Below are positions 39,897-48,385 of a stretch of DNA of 64,000 nucleotides, piece after piece. Source of the stretch: DATJFQ01 sp035492775 (GTDB lineage: Bacteria > Acidobacteriota > Vicinamibacteria > Vicinamibacterales > 2-12-FULL-66-21); NCBI GenBank assembly GCA_035492775.1, contig DATJIW010000099.1, positions 14,320 through 78,319 on the forward strand, in the 5' to 3' direction. A program made the position numbers and the translations under genes. The notes beneath the pieces were generated by a model that was given only the letters and a program-made list of their open reading frames with translations, was not told the origin of the DNA and made no database searches. The first letter of the stretch is position 1. Every line of letters starts with the position of its first letter.

Positions 39897-42569
39897 ATGG
39901 ACCTGCTTCGCGAGTGGCTCGCACGGGCGTCGGGCGTGCTGCGCCCGCGCCGCACCGACGCGGATCTCGAGGCGGAACTGCGCGCGCACGTCGCGCTCGC
40001 CGGCGATGCCGCGCGGGGCAGCGCGTCTCGATCGGAGGTGGCGTCGGCCATGGAGTCGCTGCGCGATCAACGCGGTGTCCCGTCGGTCGAGGCGCTCGTC
40101 CGTGACGTCCGCCAGGCACTTCGTTCGCTCCGGCGCTCGCCGACGTTTGCGCTCGTCACGATAATCACGCTTGCCCTGGGAATCGCCGCGATCACGACGG
40201 TCTTCGCCGTCATCGACGGCGTCCTGCTCGCGCCACTGCCCTATCCCGACGCGGGCCGCGTGGTCGCCGTCTGGAACACGGCGCCTGGCGCACCCGGCCT
40301 CGCCGACGTCTCGGGAGACCTTCGTCTGTCCGACTCGATGTATTTCACGTACGCGGAGCAAAACCGGGTCTTCGACGCGTTCGGCATCTGGGGAGACCAG
40401 ACAGCGACCGTGACCGGACGGGGCGAGCCCGAGGAAGTCCGCGTCGCGGTCGTATCGGACGGCGTACTGCAGGCGCTCGGGATTGCTCCTGCAGCCGGAC
40501 GTCTCCTCAACGCATCCGATCAGCAGACTGGGGCGCCGCGCACGATCCTCATCTCGTACGGCTACTGGCAGCGCCGCTTCGGCGGAGATCCTCGCGCCGT
40601 CGGCTCGATGCTGACCGTTGACGCGCAGCCGAGACAGATCGCCGGCGTCCTTTCCGTGTCGTTCACGCTCGCCGATTCGCACCCGGATCTGATTCTGCCC
40701 GCACGGTTCGACCGCGCGCGTGCGCAGATGCCCGGCTTTGGCTGGAACGGGGTCGCGCGCCTCAGGCCCGGCGTCACGATCGCTCAGGCCAACGCCGACC
40801 TCGCGCGCATGCTGCCGATCTGGATGTCCTCCTGGCCGGCGCCGAAAGGAGTCGACCCGCACATCTATGAATCATGGCGGATTACACCCGCGATCCGCCC
40901 GCTCAAGGACGACATCGTCGGCGGCGTCCGCTCCGCGTTGTGGGTGCTGATGGCAACGGCCGGCATCGTGCTGCTGATCGCGTGCGCGAACGTCGCGACG
41001 CTCGTGCTCGTCCGCACGGACGAGCGTCATCACGAGCTGGCGGTCCGCGTCGCCCTCGGCGCGGGGCGCGGCCGGATCGTTCGCGCGATTGCGATGGAAA
41101 TGCTGCTGCTCGCGCTCGGTGCCGCGATCGCCGGTGCGGCCGCCAGCGCTGGAATCGTGGCGGCTCTTGTCTCTTTCGCGCCGTCAAATCTGCCGCGCGC
41201 AGGGGAGATCGCGCTCGGCATGCGCGAGCTCGTGTTCGCCGGCGCGGTGGGAGTCCTGGCCGCCGTCGCGATCGGCCTGATGCCGGCATTTCGATCGATG
41301 CCGTCGCTCTCAGACGCCGCCGGCGGTGGGACGCGGACGATCACCGAGAGCCGCAGGCATCAGCGTGGACGAAACACGCTCATCGTCGCACAGCTGGCGA
41401 TGGCGCTCGTGCTCCTCGTGGCGTCGGGCCTGATGCTGCGTACGTTCGGGGCGCTGCACACGGTGCAACCGGGCTTCACGGAACCGTCCCGCCAGCTCGT
41501 GCTGCGGATGTCGGTGCCGGACGTGCTCGTGCCGGACGACGCCCGCGTGGCGCTGCTCGAACGCGGGATCGTCGAGCGTGTTGGAGCCATTCCAGGCGTC
41601 GAATCGACCGGATTCGCGACCACGATTCCGATGGAAGGATCGCTGCCCGATTGGGACGTCATCATTCCGGAGGGCGCCCATCTTTCGGCCGCCGATATGC
41701 CGCCGCTCCGGCTCTTCAAAATGATTTCGCCGAGCTACCTGCCCTCGATGGGCACCCCAATCGTCGCCGGCCGCGACTTTGCGTGGGCCGACCTGAATGG
41801 CGCCAGCCGCGTCATTCTCGTCTCCGAAAATCTCGCGCGCGAGTTGTGGGGGAGTGCACAGGGCGCGATCGGCAAGCGGCTTCAAACGCTTCCGGGCGCG
41901 CCGTGGCACGAGGTGATTGGCGTCGTCGCCGACGTCCGTGAAAACGGCGCACAGAAACCCGCGCCTTCGATCGTGTACTGGCCGGCGTACGAACAGAATC
42001 CTTACCGGGAGCAGCGCTCGTATGTCGCGCGGACGATCACGCTGGTCGTCAGGACGCCGCGGGCGGGAAGCGGGTCGCTCCTCACGGACGTGCAGCGCGC
42101 CGTCTGGTCGGTCAGACCCGACCTGGCCATCGCCGGCGTCCAGACTATGCAGGCGATATACGACCGCTCGATGGCCCAAACGTCGTTCACGATGACGACG
42201 CTGCTGGCGGCCGGCGCGATGGCGCTGGTGCTCGCGATCATCGGCGTGTACGGCACGGTCTCGTATTCGGTGACGCGGCGGATGCGCGAGCTCGGGATCC
42301 GTGTTGCGCTCGGTGGCCCGCCGCGGGCACTCGTAGGAGCCTTCGTGCGGTGGGGACTGGTGCTCGGCGCGATGGCGATCCCGCCGGGTGTCGCGGCGTC
42401 CGCACTGCTGGCCCGCCTCATGTCCGCGCTGCTCTTCGGAGTCCGTCCGCTGGATGCCGTTACCTACATAGCTGTGATCGGCATACTGGCGCTGGCTGCG
42501 GCAGCTGCGAGCTATCTTCCCGCCAGACGCATCCTGTCGGTCGACCCCGTCCGCGCGCTGAACAGCTGA
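39897..42569 (+). CDS. MacB/FtsX-type ABC transporter permease (ADOP family)
   Basis: 890 residues with RBS GAAGGGAAG. A short N-terminal cytoplasmic segment (about 1-75) contains DADLEAELRAHVALAG, as in acidobacterial duplicated orphan permeases. Then come a first membrane helix (ALVTIITLALGIAAITTVFAV), a MacB-PCD periplasmic domain, an FtsX domain near 340-470 (LIACANVATLVLVRTDERHHELAVRVALGAGRG), a second periplasmic domain and a second FtsX domain near 760-885 (MRELGIRVALGGPPR, closing PVRAL). No ATPase is encoded here. Such proteins are thought to use ATPases made elsewhere for export or mechanotransmission. Confidence 0.92.
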   Translation: MDLLREWLARASGVLRPRRTDADLEAELRAHVALAGDAARGSASRSEVASAMESLRDQRGVPSVEALVRDVRQALRSLRRSPTFALVTIITLALGIAAITTVFAVIDGVLLAPLPYPDAGRVVAVWNTAPGAPGLADVSGDLRLSDSMYFTYAEQNRVFDAFGIWGDQTATVTGRGEPEEVRVAVVSDGVLQALGIAPAAGRLLNASDQQTGAPRTILISYGYWQRRFGGDPRAVGSMLTVDAQPRQIAGVLSVSFTLADSHPDLILPARFDRARAQMPGFGWNGVARLRPGVTIAQANADLARMLPIWMSSWPAPKGVDPHIYESWRITPAIRPLKDDIVGGVRSALWVLMATAGIVLLIACANVATLVLVRTDERHHELAVRVALGAGRGRIVRAIAMEMLLLALGAAIAGAAASAGIVAALVSFAPSNLPRAGEIALGMRELVFAGAVGVLAAVAIGLMPAFRSMPSLSDAAGGGTRTITESRRHQRGRNTLIVAQLAMALVLLVASGLMLRTFGALHTVQPGFTEPSRQLVLRMSVPDVLVPDDARVALLERGIVERVGAIPGVESTGFATTIPMEGSLPDWDVIIPEGAHLSAADMPPLRLFKMISPSYLPSMGTPIVAGRDFAWADLNGASRVILVSENLARELWGSAQGAIGKRLQTLPGAPWHEVIGVVADVRENGAQKPAPSIVYWPAYEQNPYREQRSYVARTITLVVRTPRAGSGSLLTDVQRAVWSVRPDLAIAGVQTMQAIYDRSMAQTSFTMTTLLAAGAMALVLAIIGVYGTVSYSVTRRMRELGIRVALGGPPRALVGAFVRWGLVLGAMAIPPGVAASALLARLMSALLFGVRPLDAVTYIAVIGILALAAAAASYLPARRILSVDPVRALNS

Positions 42570-42585
42570 CGGGGATGCCTTGCGT

Positions 42586-44928
42586 CTACTGGAGACGCCC
42601 GTACTCGGCCCTCGCCTGCTGCAGCACCGGTACTTGCGGATCGGCGTCTTTCCACAACCTCAGGAAATCCGTGTAAGCCGCTCGTGCTTTCGTGTGGTCT
42701 CCTGCCAGCGCATATGATCTGCCCAGCTGCAGTCGAGCGAGCGCGCCGATTGGATCGGTGATGACGACGCCGCGGTGCTCGAGAACCTTCTGGAACTCCG
42801 CCGCCGCCTCCGACCCCTTGTGCGCAGCAAGAAACGCCAGCCCGCGAAAGTACGTTGGATACATCGCGCCGAACAGGGCCGAGATGGTGCTGAGCGGAAC
42901 CCCGAGTTCGTGTGGCACCGCGATTTGAAGGACGTCGAGTGCAGGGCTCGGTTCATTTCGATCGAGCGCAAGGACCGCGCGCAGCACCGGCACATAGCTG
43001 TATCGGACCGCGGTGTTCTCAGGCGACCGGCGCTCGAGGTCCTCGGTGAGACTCTGCGCACGTGAGGCATCGCCGGCGAGCGCCAGCGCCAGCGCGGCGC
43101 CGTACTCGACTTCGCGGTCGTGCGAGAGGCGCAAGGCCGCCGCGGCTTCGCGAACGGCCGCGGGTCGATCGCCGAACAGCGCTTCGCGAACCGCGGCGCC
43201 GGCCTCCCACAACGCCGCACGCTCCGGCTGCTGCGCCTGCATCGCCTCATCCACGGCACGGCGCGAAAGCGCGCGTGCATCGGAAAGATGTCCGTCATAG
43301 GCCGCGACGAACGCCTCCCGCGCCGACATCCAGTTGTCTCCGCCGGGCCGCGCCCGCGCCAGCGCGGCTTCGCGCTGAAGAGCCGCAGCATCCCCTGTGA
43401 CGAAGCCGATGTCGTAGGCCAGCATGATGAGCTCGTCCGCGTCGAGCCCCCGCGCTCTCGCTGCGTGCAGCGCGTTGGCAGCCTCGCCGGTCCTCCCCAG
43501 GTACAGGTTGTTCGTCCCAACGCTGTAATACCCGGGCCAGTCGTCCGGATCGAGTTCGACCGCTTTCTGTGCTTCCGCCAGACCGCGATCGTAGCGTCCG
43601 CGGGTCTTGCTGATCATTCCGGCCAGAAAGCTGTGGACGTGCGTCTCGCGAGGATACGCCCGCGCCCATGTCTCGCAGGTTTGCTGCGCCGCCTCGAGGT
43701 TTCCGGTCCCGAGCATCTCGTAATTCACGGTGATCAGGAATTTTTCGGGTTCACTTGTACGGTCCCGCAGTTGCCATGCCCGCTCGACGCTGGCCACCGC
43801 GAGGTCCGGCTGATCGAGGTCAGCGTAAATGCGTCCCAGGGACGCATGCGCGACCGCGAAGCTCGGATCGAGTTCGATCGCGCGGCGGAACAGCGGTAGC
43901 GACGCGACGGCGCCGTGTACGGCATGGACCTCCCAGCCCGCGGTGTAGGCTTTCAGAGCATCGAGAGACGATGTCGTCGCCTCCTGCAACGGCTTGGCGT
44001 ACTTCTCGACGCTCGCGAGCGACTCGCCCACTCGTGTTCTGAAGCGGCTCGCGATCTCGCTGAGCGCGTTCAGGACGTCCTCCTTTCGCGATGCCTGCGC
44101 CTGCTCCTCATCGAGCACATCGCCATTGAGGCACTTCTTGGCCCGCAGTCCGAGCACATAACGTGCGCCGACGGAGGCAATGGATCCCTGCAGCACGGCT
44201 GCGGCGCCCGTGCGCTCGCAGATCTCCGCAGCCGCGTCTGCAGTGAGGCGCAGATCCGCCGGTTTGTTCATCAGTTTCAGTGTGCGGCGGATGCGCTGGT
44301 CGGAAACGACACTGAGATACGGTGACTGCTCCAGCTGGATCGCCAGGCCCTGCCTCAAGGTTCCGTCGAATACGGCCTCCCCAGTCGAATTGTCGAAGTC
44401 GGCGAGTACCACCGTGTCTTTAGCGGTCAGGGGCGGCCTCCGGCGCAGGTGAACTCGAGCTTCAGCGCCCGCGAAGAGCACGAGCAATGCTGCCGCGACG
44501 ACCCACCCGATCCGGTTCCAGTGGCTCGTTTCCCGAACGTGTATTTCCACCTTCGAATGAGTGGCTGCGAGCACACTGACTTCGGCGGGCGTAGCGGAAC
44601 GGGCATTTCGCGCAAAGCGATAGCCCCGGCCGGGCACCGTAACGATGTAGCGATCCTGGTCGGTCTCGCCGAGCGCCTTACGCAGCGCGAAGATGTTGCG
44701 CGTGAGGTTCGTTTCCTCTACGAAGGTGTTCGGCCACACGGCCTGCATCAGTTCGTCCTTGGTGGCGATTTCGGTGCCGTGCTGCAGCAGGACGATGAGG
44801 AGCTGAAAGCTCTTGGGAGTGAGCGCGATCGGTTCCACGCCGCGAAACAGCCGCTGCTGCTGAACGTCGACTCGAAAAGCACCGAATTCGTAAGTTTCTG
44901 TGTCCGAGCGACTTGGGGTTGCAGACAC
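42586..44928 (-). CDS. CadC-like winged-helix transmembrane regulator with TPRs
   Basis: 780 residues. A Trans_reg_C (OmpR/CadC) winged helix is at about 14-105: FGAFRVDVQQQRLFRGVEPI, FQLLIVLLQHGTEIATKDEL and YIVTVPGRGYRFA. One membrane helix follows at about 138-158 (IGWVVAAALLVLFAG). The outer part begins with a TolB-like segment (TVVLADFDNSTGEAVFDGTL) and continues as TPR repeats (about 320-780). The N-terminal domain binds DNA while the outer part senses, as in CadC/ToxR. A 10-bp direct repeat just upstream (44951-44970) is a candidate binding site. Convergent with the permease gene, 16 nt away. Confidence 0.88.
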   Translation of the reverse strand: MSATPSRSDTETYEFGAFRVDVQQQRLFRGVEPIALTPKSFQLLIVLLQHGTEIATKDELMQAVWPNTFVEETNLTRNIFALRKALGETDQDRYIVTVPGRGYRFARNARSATPAEVSVLAATHSKVEIHVRETSHWNRIGWVVAAALLVLFAGAEARVHLRRRPPLTAKDTVVLADFDNSTGEAVFDGTLRQGLAIQLEQSPYLSVVSDQRIRRTLKLMNKPADLRLTADAAAEICERTGAAAVLQGSIASVGARYVLGLRAKKCLNGDVLDEEQAQASRKEDVLNALSEIASRFRTRVGESLASVEKYAKPLQEATTSSLDALKAYTAGWEVHAVHGAVASLPLFRRAIELDPSFAVAHASLGRIYADLDQPDLAVASVERAWQLRDRTSEPEKFLITVNYEMLGTGNLEAAQQTCETWARAYPRETHVHSFLAGMISKTRGRYDRGLAEAQKAVELDPDDWPGYYSVGTNNLYLGRTGEAANALHAARARGLDADELIMLAYDIGFVTGDAAALQREAALARARPGGDNWMSAREAFVAAYDGHLSDARALSRRAVDEAMQAQQPERAALWEAGAAVREALFGDRPAAVREAAAALRLSHDREVEYGAALALALAGDASRAQSLTEDLERRSPENTAVRYSYVPVLRAVLALDRNEPSPALDVLQIAVPHELGVPLSTISALFGAMYPTYFRGLAFLAAHKGSEAAAEFQKVLEHRGVVITDPIGALARLQLGRSYALAGDHTKARAAYTDFLRLWKDADPQVPVLQQARAEYGRLQ

Positions 44929-44950
44929 GGGACGAACCTACCAAAGACTC

Positions 44951-44970
44951 CAAGAAATTCCAAGAAATTC
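44951..44970. promoter_or_regulatory. Tandem 10-bp direct repeat in the divergent promoter region
   Basis: CAAGAAATTC occurs twice in immediate tandem 23 nt upstream of the CadC-like gene start and 82 nt before the small CxxC gene on the other strand. The one-helical-turn spacing suits a winged-helix regulator of the OmpR/CadC type, which binds direct repeats. Binding is inferred. Confidence 0.45.
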
Positions 44971-45051
44971 GGATCCAACAGCGAAGGACTTCGGACCCCG
45001 CCGTTCGCCATATTGCGCGCAGTTCCATTGCGCGGAACCGAAGCGAAGTCC

Positions 45052-45357
45052 ATGGCGAAGCAGACGACGATCACGATCGAGACGAGGTCCCTGTTGATCG
45101 TGCAGGCGCGGCAGGCGTGCCGTGCCTGGTGCCCGGAATGTTCAGCCGAAGCCGAAATGGTGCTGCTGGTGCCCGGGGCGATCTCCGGACCTGACGCCGC
45201 ACTGTTGGCGGCCTGGCTGAAATCCGGAGACGTGCACCGATCCACGAGGCCCGACGGCACGGCGCTGATCTGCGTCCGTTCGCTGCTCGCGCGCAAGGAA
45301 AAACCACGTACCGGCGACGCCTCGACGTCGCCGCGTCACGAAAAGGAGACAACATGA
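45052..45357 (+). CDS. Small CxxC protein resembling an acidobacterial HTH family
   Basis: 101 residues from ATG 45052. The opening TTITIETRSLLIVQ, the WCPECSAEAEMV knuckle with a single CxxC, and the closing DGTALICVRSLL follow the layout of a small family in Acidobacteria that has an excisionase-like helix-turn-helix between these elements (known from general familiarity; no search was run). Here the central part (SGPDAALLAAWLKSGDVHRS) is shortened and less HTH-like. The stop overlaps the start of the HAF-repeat gene by ATGA, so the two are co-translated. The function is not known; regulation of the downstream gene is possible. Confidence 0.65.
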   Translation: MAKQTTITIETRSLLIVQARQACRAWCPECSAEAEMVLLVPGAISGPDAALLAAWLKSGDVHRSTRPDGTALICVRSLLARKEKPRTGDASTSPRHEKETT

Positions 45358-46646
45358 AGAGCAGGTTGCTTCAGATCTCGCTTGCGCCAGCGGCGCTGCT
45401 GGCGCTGATGGTCCTTCCGGCCGGAACCCAGACCGACGCACAAGGCCCCACACCCGCCCGCTACCTGGTCACGGATCTGGGAACGCTCGGCGGCGCCAAC
45501 AGCTTCGCGTATGCGATCAACAGCGCGGGGATCGTCGCCGGAGGCGCGAACACGTCAGGCCAGAACGATCCCGTCGCTCAAACGGCATTCGTATGGGCCG
45601 GCGATTCGCTGATCTCTCTCGGCACCCTCGCTGGATCCGTCTGCCCGGACTGCAGTAGCGAGGGTTCCGCGGTGAGCGCCGACGGAACGGCTGCGGCAAT
45701 CTCCGAAACTGCGGCCCTTGATCCGAATGGCGAGGACTTCTGCGAGTTCGGGACGCATCGTCAGTGCCTCGCGGCTGTCTGGCGGGGCGGCGTGCTCACC
45801 GCACTCGAGCCGCTACCCGGCGGCAACAACGCCGAGGCGTTTTTCACGAACAATCGAGGTCAGGTCGTTGGTGTCTCGGAGACGGGAACGCCCGATGGTA
45901 CGTGCCTCACGCCGTTCCAGGTCCGGCGCTTCGAAGCCGTGAAATGGTCTCCGGATGGCGTACCGGCGCACCTGCCGCCTCTTGCCGGCGACACCGTTTC
46001 GTTTGCGTTCACGGCCAATGACGCAGGTCAGGTGGTCGGGTTCTCTGGCCTTTGCTCGAATGTGACCTTGCCACCGTTCATCCCACCGAATGCGCCGCAC
46101 GCAGTGATGTGGGACCAGCGCGGATTGCCCCACGACCTCGGCAACCCCGATGGAGGAGCCGGTGACAACGTCGCTGTAGGCATCAACAATCAGGGTCAGA
46201 TTACGGTCAACTCGGTGATGACGGACGGAACCATTCACACATTCCTGTGGAGCGCCGGCGCACTGCAGGATCTCGGAACCTACCCGTCGGATTCGTTCGT
46301 GACCGTCGCGCCATGCTGTAACAACGTCAACGATCGCGGACAGATCGTCGGCTTCTCGGTGGATTCACAGTTCAATCAGCGCGCGTTGCTCTGGGAGGAC
46401 AAGGACGCGGCGCCGCTCGATCTGAATCAACTCCTACCGGTGGATTCAACCTGGTATCTGCTCAGCCCGGCGGGGATCAACAACGCCGGGGAAATAGCCG
46501 CTACTGCTCTGAATCTGAATACGTTCGAGATTCATGCTGTCGTGGCGTCCCCGGTGAGGGGAAGCGCTCCCGCGGCCCGGGGTGCGATGAAGCCGCCAGC
46601 GCTACCACAACGCGTCCGCGCGCTTTTACGCAGCTACTTGCATTGA
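45354..46646 (+). CDS. Secreted HAF-repeat protein
   Basis: 430 residues from ATG 45354, overlapping the upstream stop by 4 nt and preceded by AAAAGGAG. A signal peptide ends near residue 30. The body is made of HAF-type repeats: LGTLGGANSFAYAINSAGIVAG, NNRGQVVGVSET, TANDAGQVVGFSGLC, VGINNQGQITVNS and NNVNDRGQIVGFS. These form propeller-like extracellular domains of unknown function. The C-terminal 25 residues are basic. A hairpin between it and the convergent ferredoxin gene may end transcription both ways. Confidence 0.85.
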   Translation: MKSRLLQISLAPAALLALMVLPAGTQTDAQGPTPARYLVTDLGTLGGANSFAYAINSAGIVAGGANTSGQNDPVAQTAFVWAGDSLISLGTLAGSVCPDCSSEGSAVSADGTAAAISETAALDPNGEDFCEFGTHRQCLAAVWRGGVLTALEPLPGGNNAEAFFTNNRGQVVGVSETGTPDGTCLTPFQVRRFEAVKWSPDGVPAHLPPLAGDTVSFAFTANDAGQVVGFSGLCSNVTLPPFIPPNAPHAVMWDQRGLPHDLGNPDGGAGDNVAVGINNQGQITVNSVMTDGTIHTFLWSAGALQDLGTYPSDSFVTVAPCCNNVNDRGQIVGFSVDSQFNQRALLWEDKDAAPLDLNQLLPVDSTWYLLSPAGINNAGEIAATALNLNTFEIHAVVASPVRGSAPAARGAMKPPALPQRVRALLRSYLH

Positions 46647-46667
46647 GAGGCTACACAGCTCGTCAAC

Positions 46668-46695
46668 GGAGGGGCGGGCCTCAAACCGCCTCTCC
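46668..46695. terminator. Bidirectional hairpin between convergent genes
   Basis: GGAGGGGCGG (46668-46677) pairs with CCGCCTCTCC (46686-46695) with one G-T wobble and an 8-nt loop. It sits in the 55-nt gap between two convergent stops. No T-tract follows on either side. Confidence 0.55.
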
Positions 46696-46701
46696 TCAGC
46701 G

Positions 46702-47067
46702 TCACAGCTCGTTCCTCGCGAAGCATAGCTCTTCCACGATGCGGCCGCCGATGAGGTGTTCCTGGATGATGCGCTCCGCATTCTCCGGTGTCACATCGCG
46801 ATACCAGGTCCCTTCCGGATACACGACGCAGATTGGCCCGCTGGTACACATGCGGAGACAGGCGCATTTCGTCCGGTAGCACGGGCCATCCGGGCCGCTA
46901 ATATCGAGCTCCTTCATCCGCCGCTTCACATACGTCCAGGTAGCTTCGCCCGACTCGGGATCGGTGCAGTCAGGTCCCGCGCAGAGGAACATATGACGCG
47001 ACAGTTTGCCGATTCCGAAGAGCGCGACCGATTCGGCCAGCGTGCGCTTCGGCTTTGGTGAGGACAT
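46702..47067 (-). CDS. Thioredoxin-like (2Fe-2S) ferredoxin
   Basis: 121 residues. HMFLCAGPDCTD supplies the first two cysteines. CYRTKCACLRMCTSGPICVVYP supplies the rest, matching the thioredoxin-like 2Fe-2S ferredoxin family, where four of these cysteines bind the cluster. The C-terminal TPENAERIIQEHLIGGRIVEEL is the usual ending. It is a small electron carrier in the cytoplasm; its redox partner is not evident nearby. Confidence 0.9.
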   Translation of the reverse strand: MSSPKPKRTLAESVALFGIGKLSRHMFLCAGPDCTDPESGEATWTYVKRRMKELDISGPDGPCYRTKCACLRMCTSGPICVVYPEGTWYRDVTPENAERIIQEHLIGGRIVEELCFARNEL

Positions 47068-47126
47068 CCCACGATTCTACGGCACCTGCTTTGCTCCTGG
47101 TCGGGCCGCGAAGGAGGACCTCCGAC

Positions 47127-47279
47127 ATGGCTGATCGCGACCGTAGCAGGGACGACGACGGGTTGGACGAGGAACGGATCAAGGGAGTCGGCGACGAGGC
47201 CGATGACGACGAGTTCGAGGATTCGGACGACCTCGAGGACAGCGAAGCGGACGAAGACGATCAGGAGGGTACGTTCTGA
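47127..47279 (+). CDS. Very acidic small protein
   Basis: 50 residues from ATG 47127 with an excellent RBS (AAGGAGGACC). After MADRDRSRDD the sequence is mostly Asp and Glu (DEADDDEFEDSDDLEDSEAD), so it should be disordered. The strong RBS and the junction with the SDR gene (4-nt overlap if that gene starts at 47276) argue that it is translated. The function is unknown. Confidence 0.6.
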   Translation: MADRDRSRDDDGLDEERIKGVGDEADDDEFEDSDDLEDSEADEDDQEGTF

Positions 47280-48385
47280 GCAGACGTTCCGAGATCGTTG
47301 TCGTGACCGGCGCCTCCGCAGGCGTCGGTCGCGCCGTCGTCCGCCGGTTTGCACGCGAGGGAGCCTGGATCGGCCTCCTCGCGCGCGGGCGCGATGGGTT
47401 GGAGGGCGCACGCCGCGAAGTGGAGGATGCCGGAGGTCGTGCGCTCGTCCTGCCCACGGATGTCGCGGAGTGGGATCAGGTCGATGCCGCGGCGGATCGG
47501 ATCGAGCGCGAGTTCGGTCCGATCGACATCTGGATCAATAACGCGATGGCGTCCGTGTTCTCCCCCGTGCGGGAGATGCGCCCTGATGAGTACCGGCGCG
47601 TAACGGACGTCACATACCTCGGCGTCGTGCACGGCACGCTCGCCGCGCTGAAGCGCATGCGCGCCCGCGATCGCGGAACGATCGTACAGGTTGGGTCCGC
47701 CCTCGCGTATCGCGGTATTCCGCTGCAGTCCGCGTATTGTGCCGCGAAGCACGCCGTCCAGGGCTTCATGGACTCGCTGCGTGCGGAGCTGTTGCACGAC
47801 GGCAGCAGCGTGCACGTGACGATGGTGCAGCTCCCGGCGGTGAATACGCCGCAGTTCCGGTGGGTGAAGAGCCGGTTGCCGCGCAAGGCGCAGCCCGTGC
47901 CGCCGATTTACCAGCCCGAAGTGCCCGCCGAAGCCATCCACTGGGCGGCGCATCACAGGCGCCGCGAGTTGTGGGTAGGCATGCCGACGGTGCAGGCGAT
48001 CATCGCCAACCGCCTCGCACCTGGCGCACTCGATCGCTATCTTGCCGCGACGGGCTTCGACTCGCAGCAGACCGATGAACCGGAGGATCCGGATCGTCCC
48101 GATAATCTGTGGGCGCCGGTTCCGGGTGATCACGGCGCGCACGGCGTATTCGATTCGCGCGCGACGGATCGAAGCGAACAGCTGTGGGCTGCCACGCACC
48201 GGGGTGTGACTGTCGGTAGTACGCTCGCGGCCGCCGCCTTCGTGCTCGGCGCGGCGCTGATCTCGTCACGAAATGGCAACGGCAACGGCACCGCCGAGCA
48301 ACGGCACGAGGGGCTCACGGCGGGTGACCGCGAGTCGCTCCGCGAGCTGATCGAACGCCCATCGCCTATCGCGAGTACTTCTTGA
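47276..48385 (+). CDS. Short-chain dehydrogenase/reductase with C-terminal membrane segment
   Basis: About 369 residues. The Rossmann start IVVVTGASAGVGRAVVRRFA needs codons upstream of the first GTG (47303). A CTG at 47276 with AGGAGGG 8 nt before it is the best start, though non-canonical. Catalytic residues are the Ser in VGSALAY and the YxxxK motif SAYCAAKHAVQG; NNAMASVFSP is the NNAG-like motif. Beyond the SDR core (about 1-255) comes a 110-residue extension with a hydrophobic helix (TVGSTLAAAAFVLGAALIS), probably a membrane anchor. The substrate is unknown. The 3' end overlaps ligD by 20 nt, convergent. Confidence 0.82.
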   Translation: MSRRSEIVVVTGASAGVGRAVVRRFAREGAWIGLLARGRDGLEGARREVEDAGGRALVLPTDVAEWDQVDAAADRIEREFGPIDIWINNAMASVFSPVREMRPDEYRRVTDVTYLGVVHGTLAALKRMRARDRGTIVQVGSALAYRGIPLQSAYCAAKHAVQGFMDSLRAELLHDGSSVHVTMVQLPAVNTPQFRWVKSRLPRKAQPVPPIYQPEVPAEAIHWAAHHRRRELWVGMPTVQAIIANRLAPGALDRYLAATGFDSQQTDEPEDPDRPDNLWAPVPGDHGAHGVFDSRATDRSEQLWAATHRGVTVGSTLAAAAFVLGAALISSRNGNGNGTAEQRHEGLTAGDRESLRELIERPSPIASTS

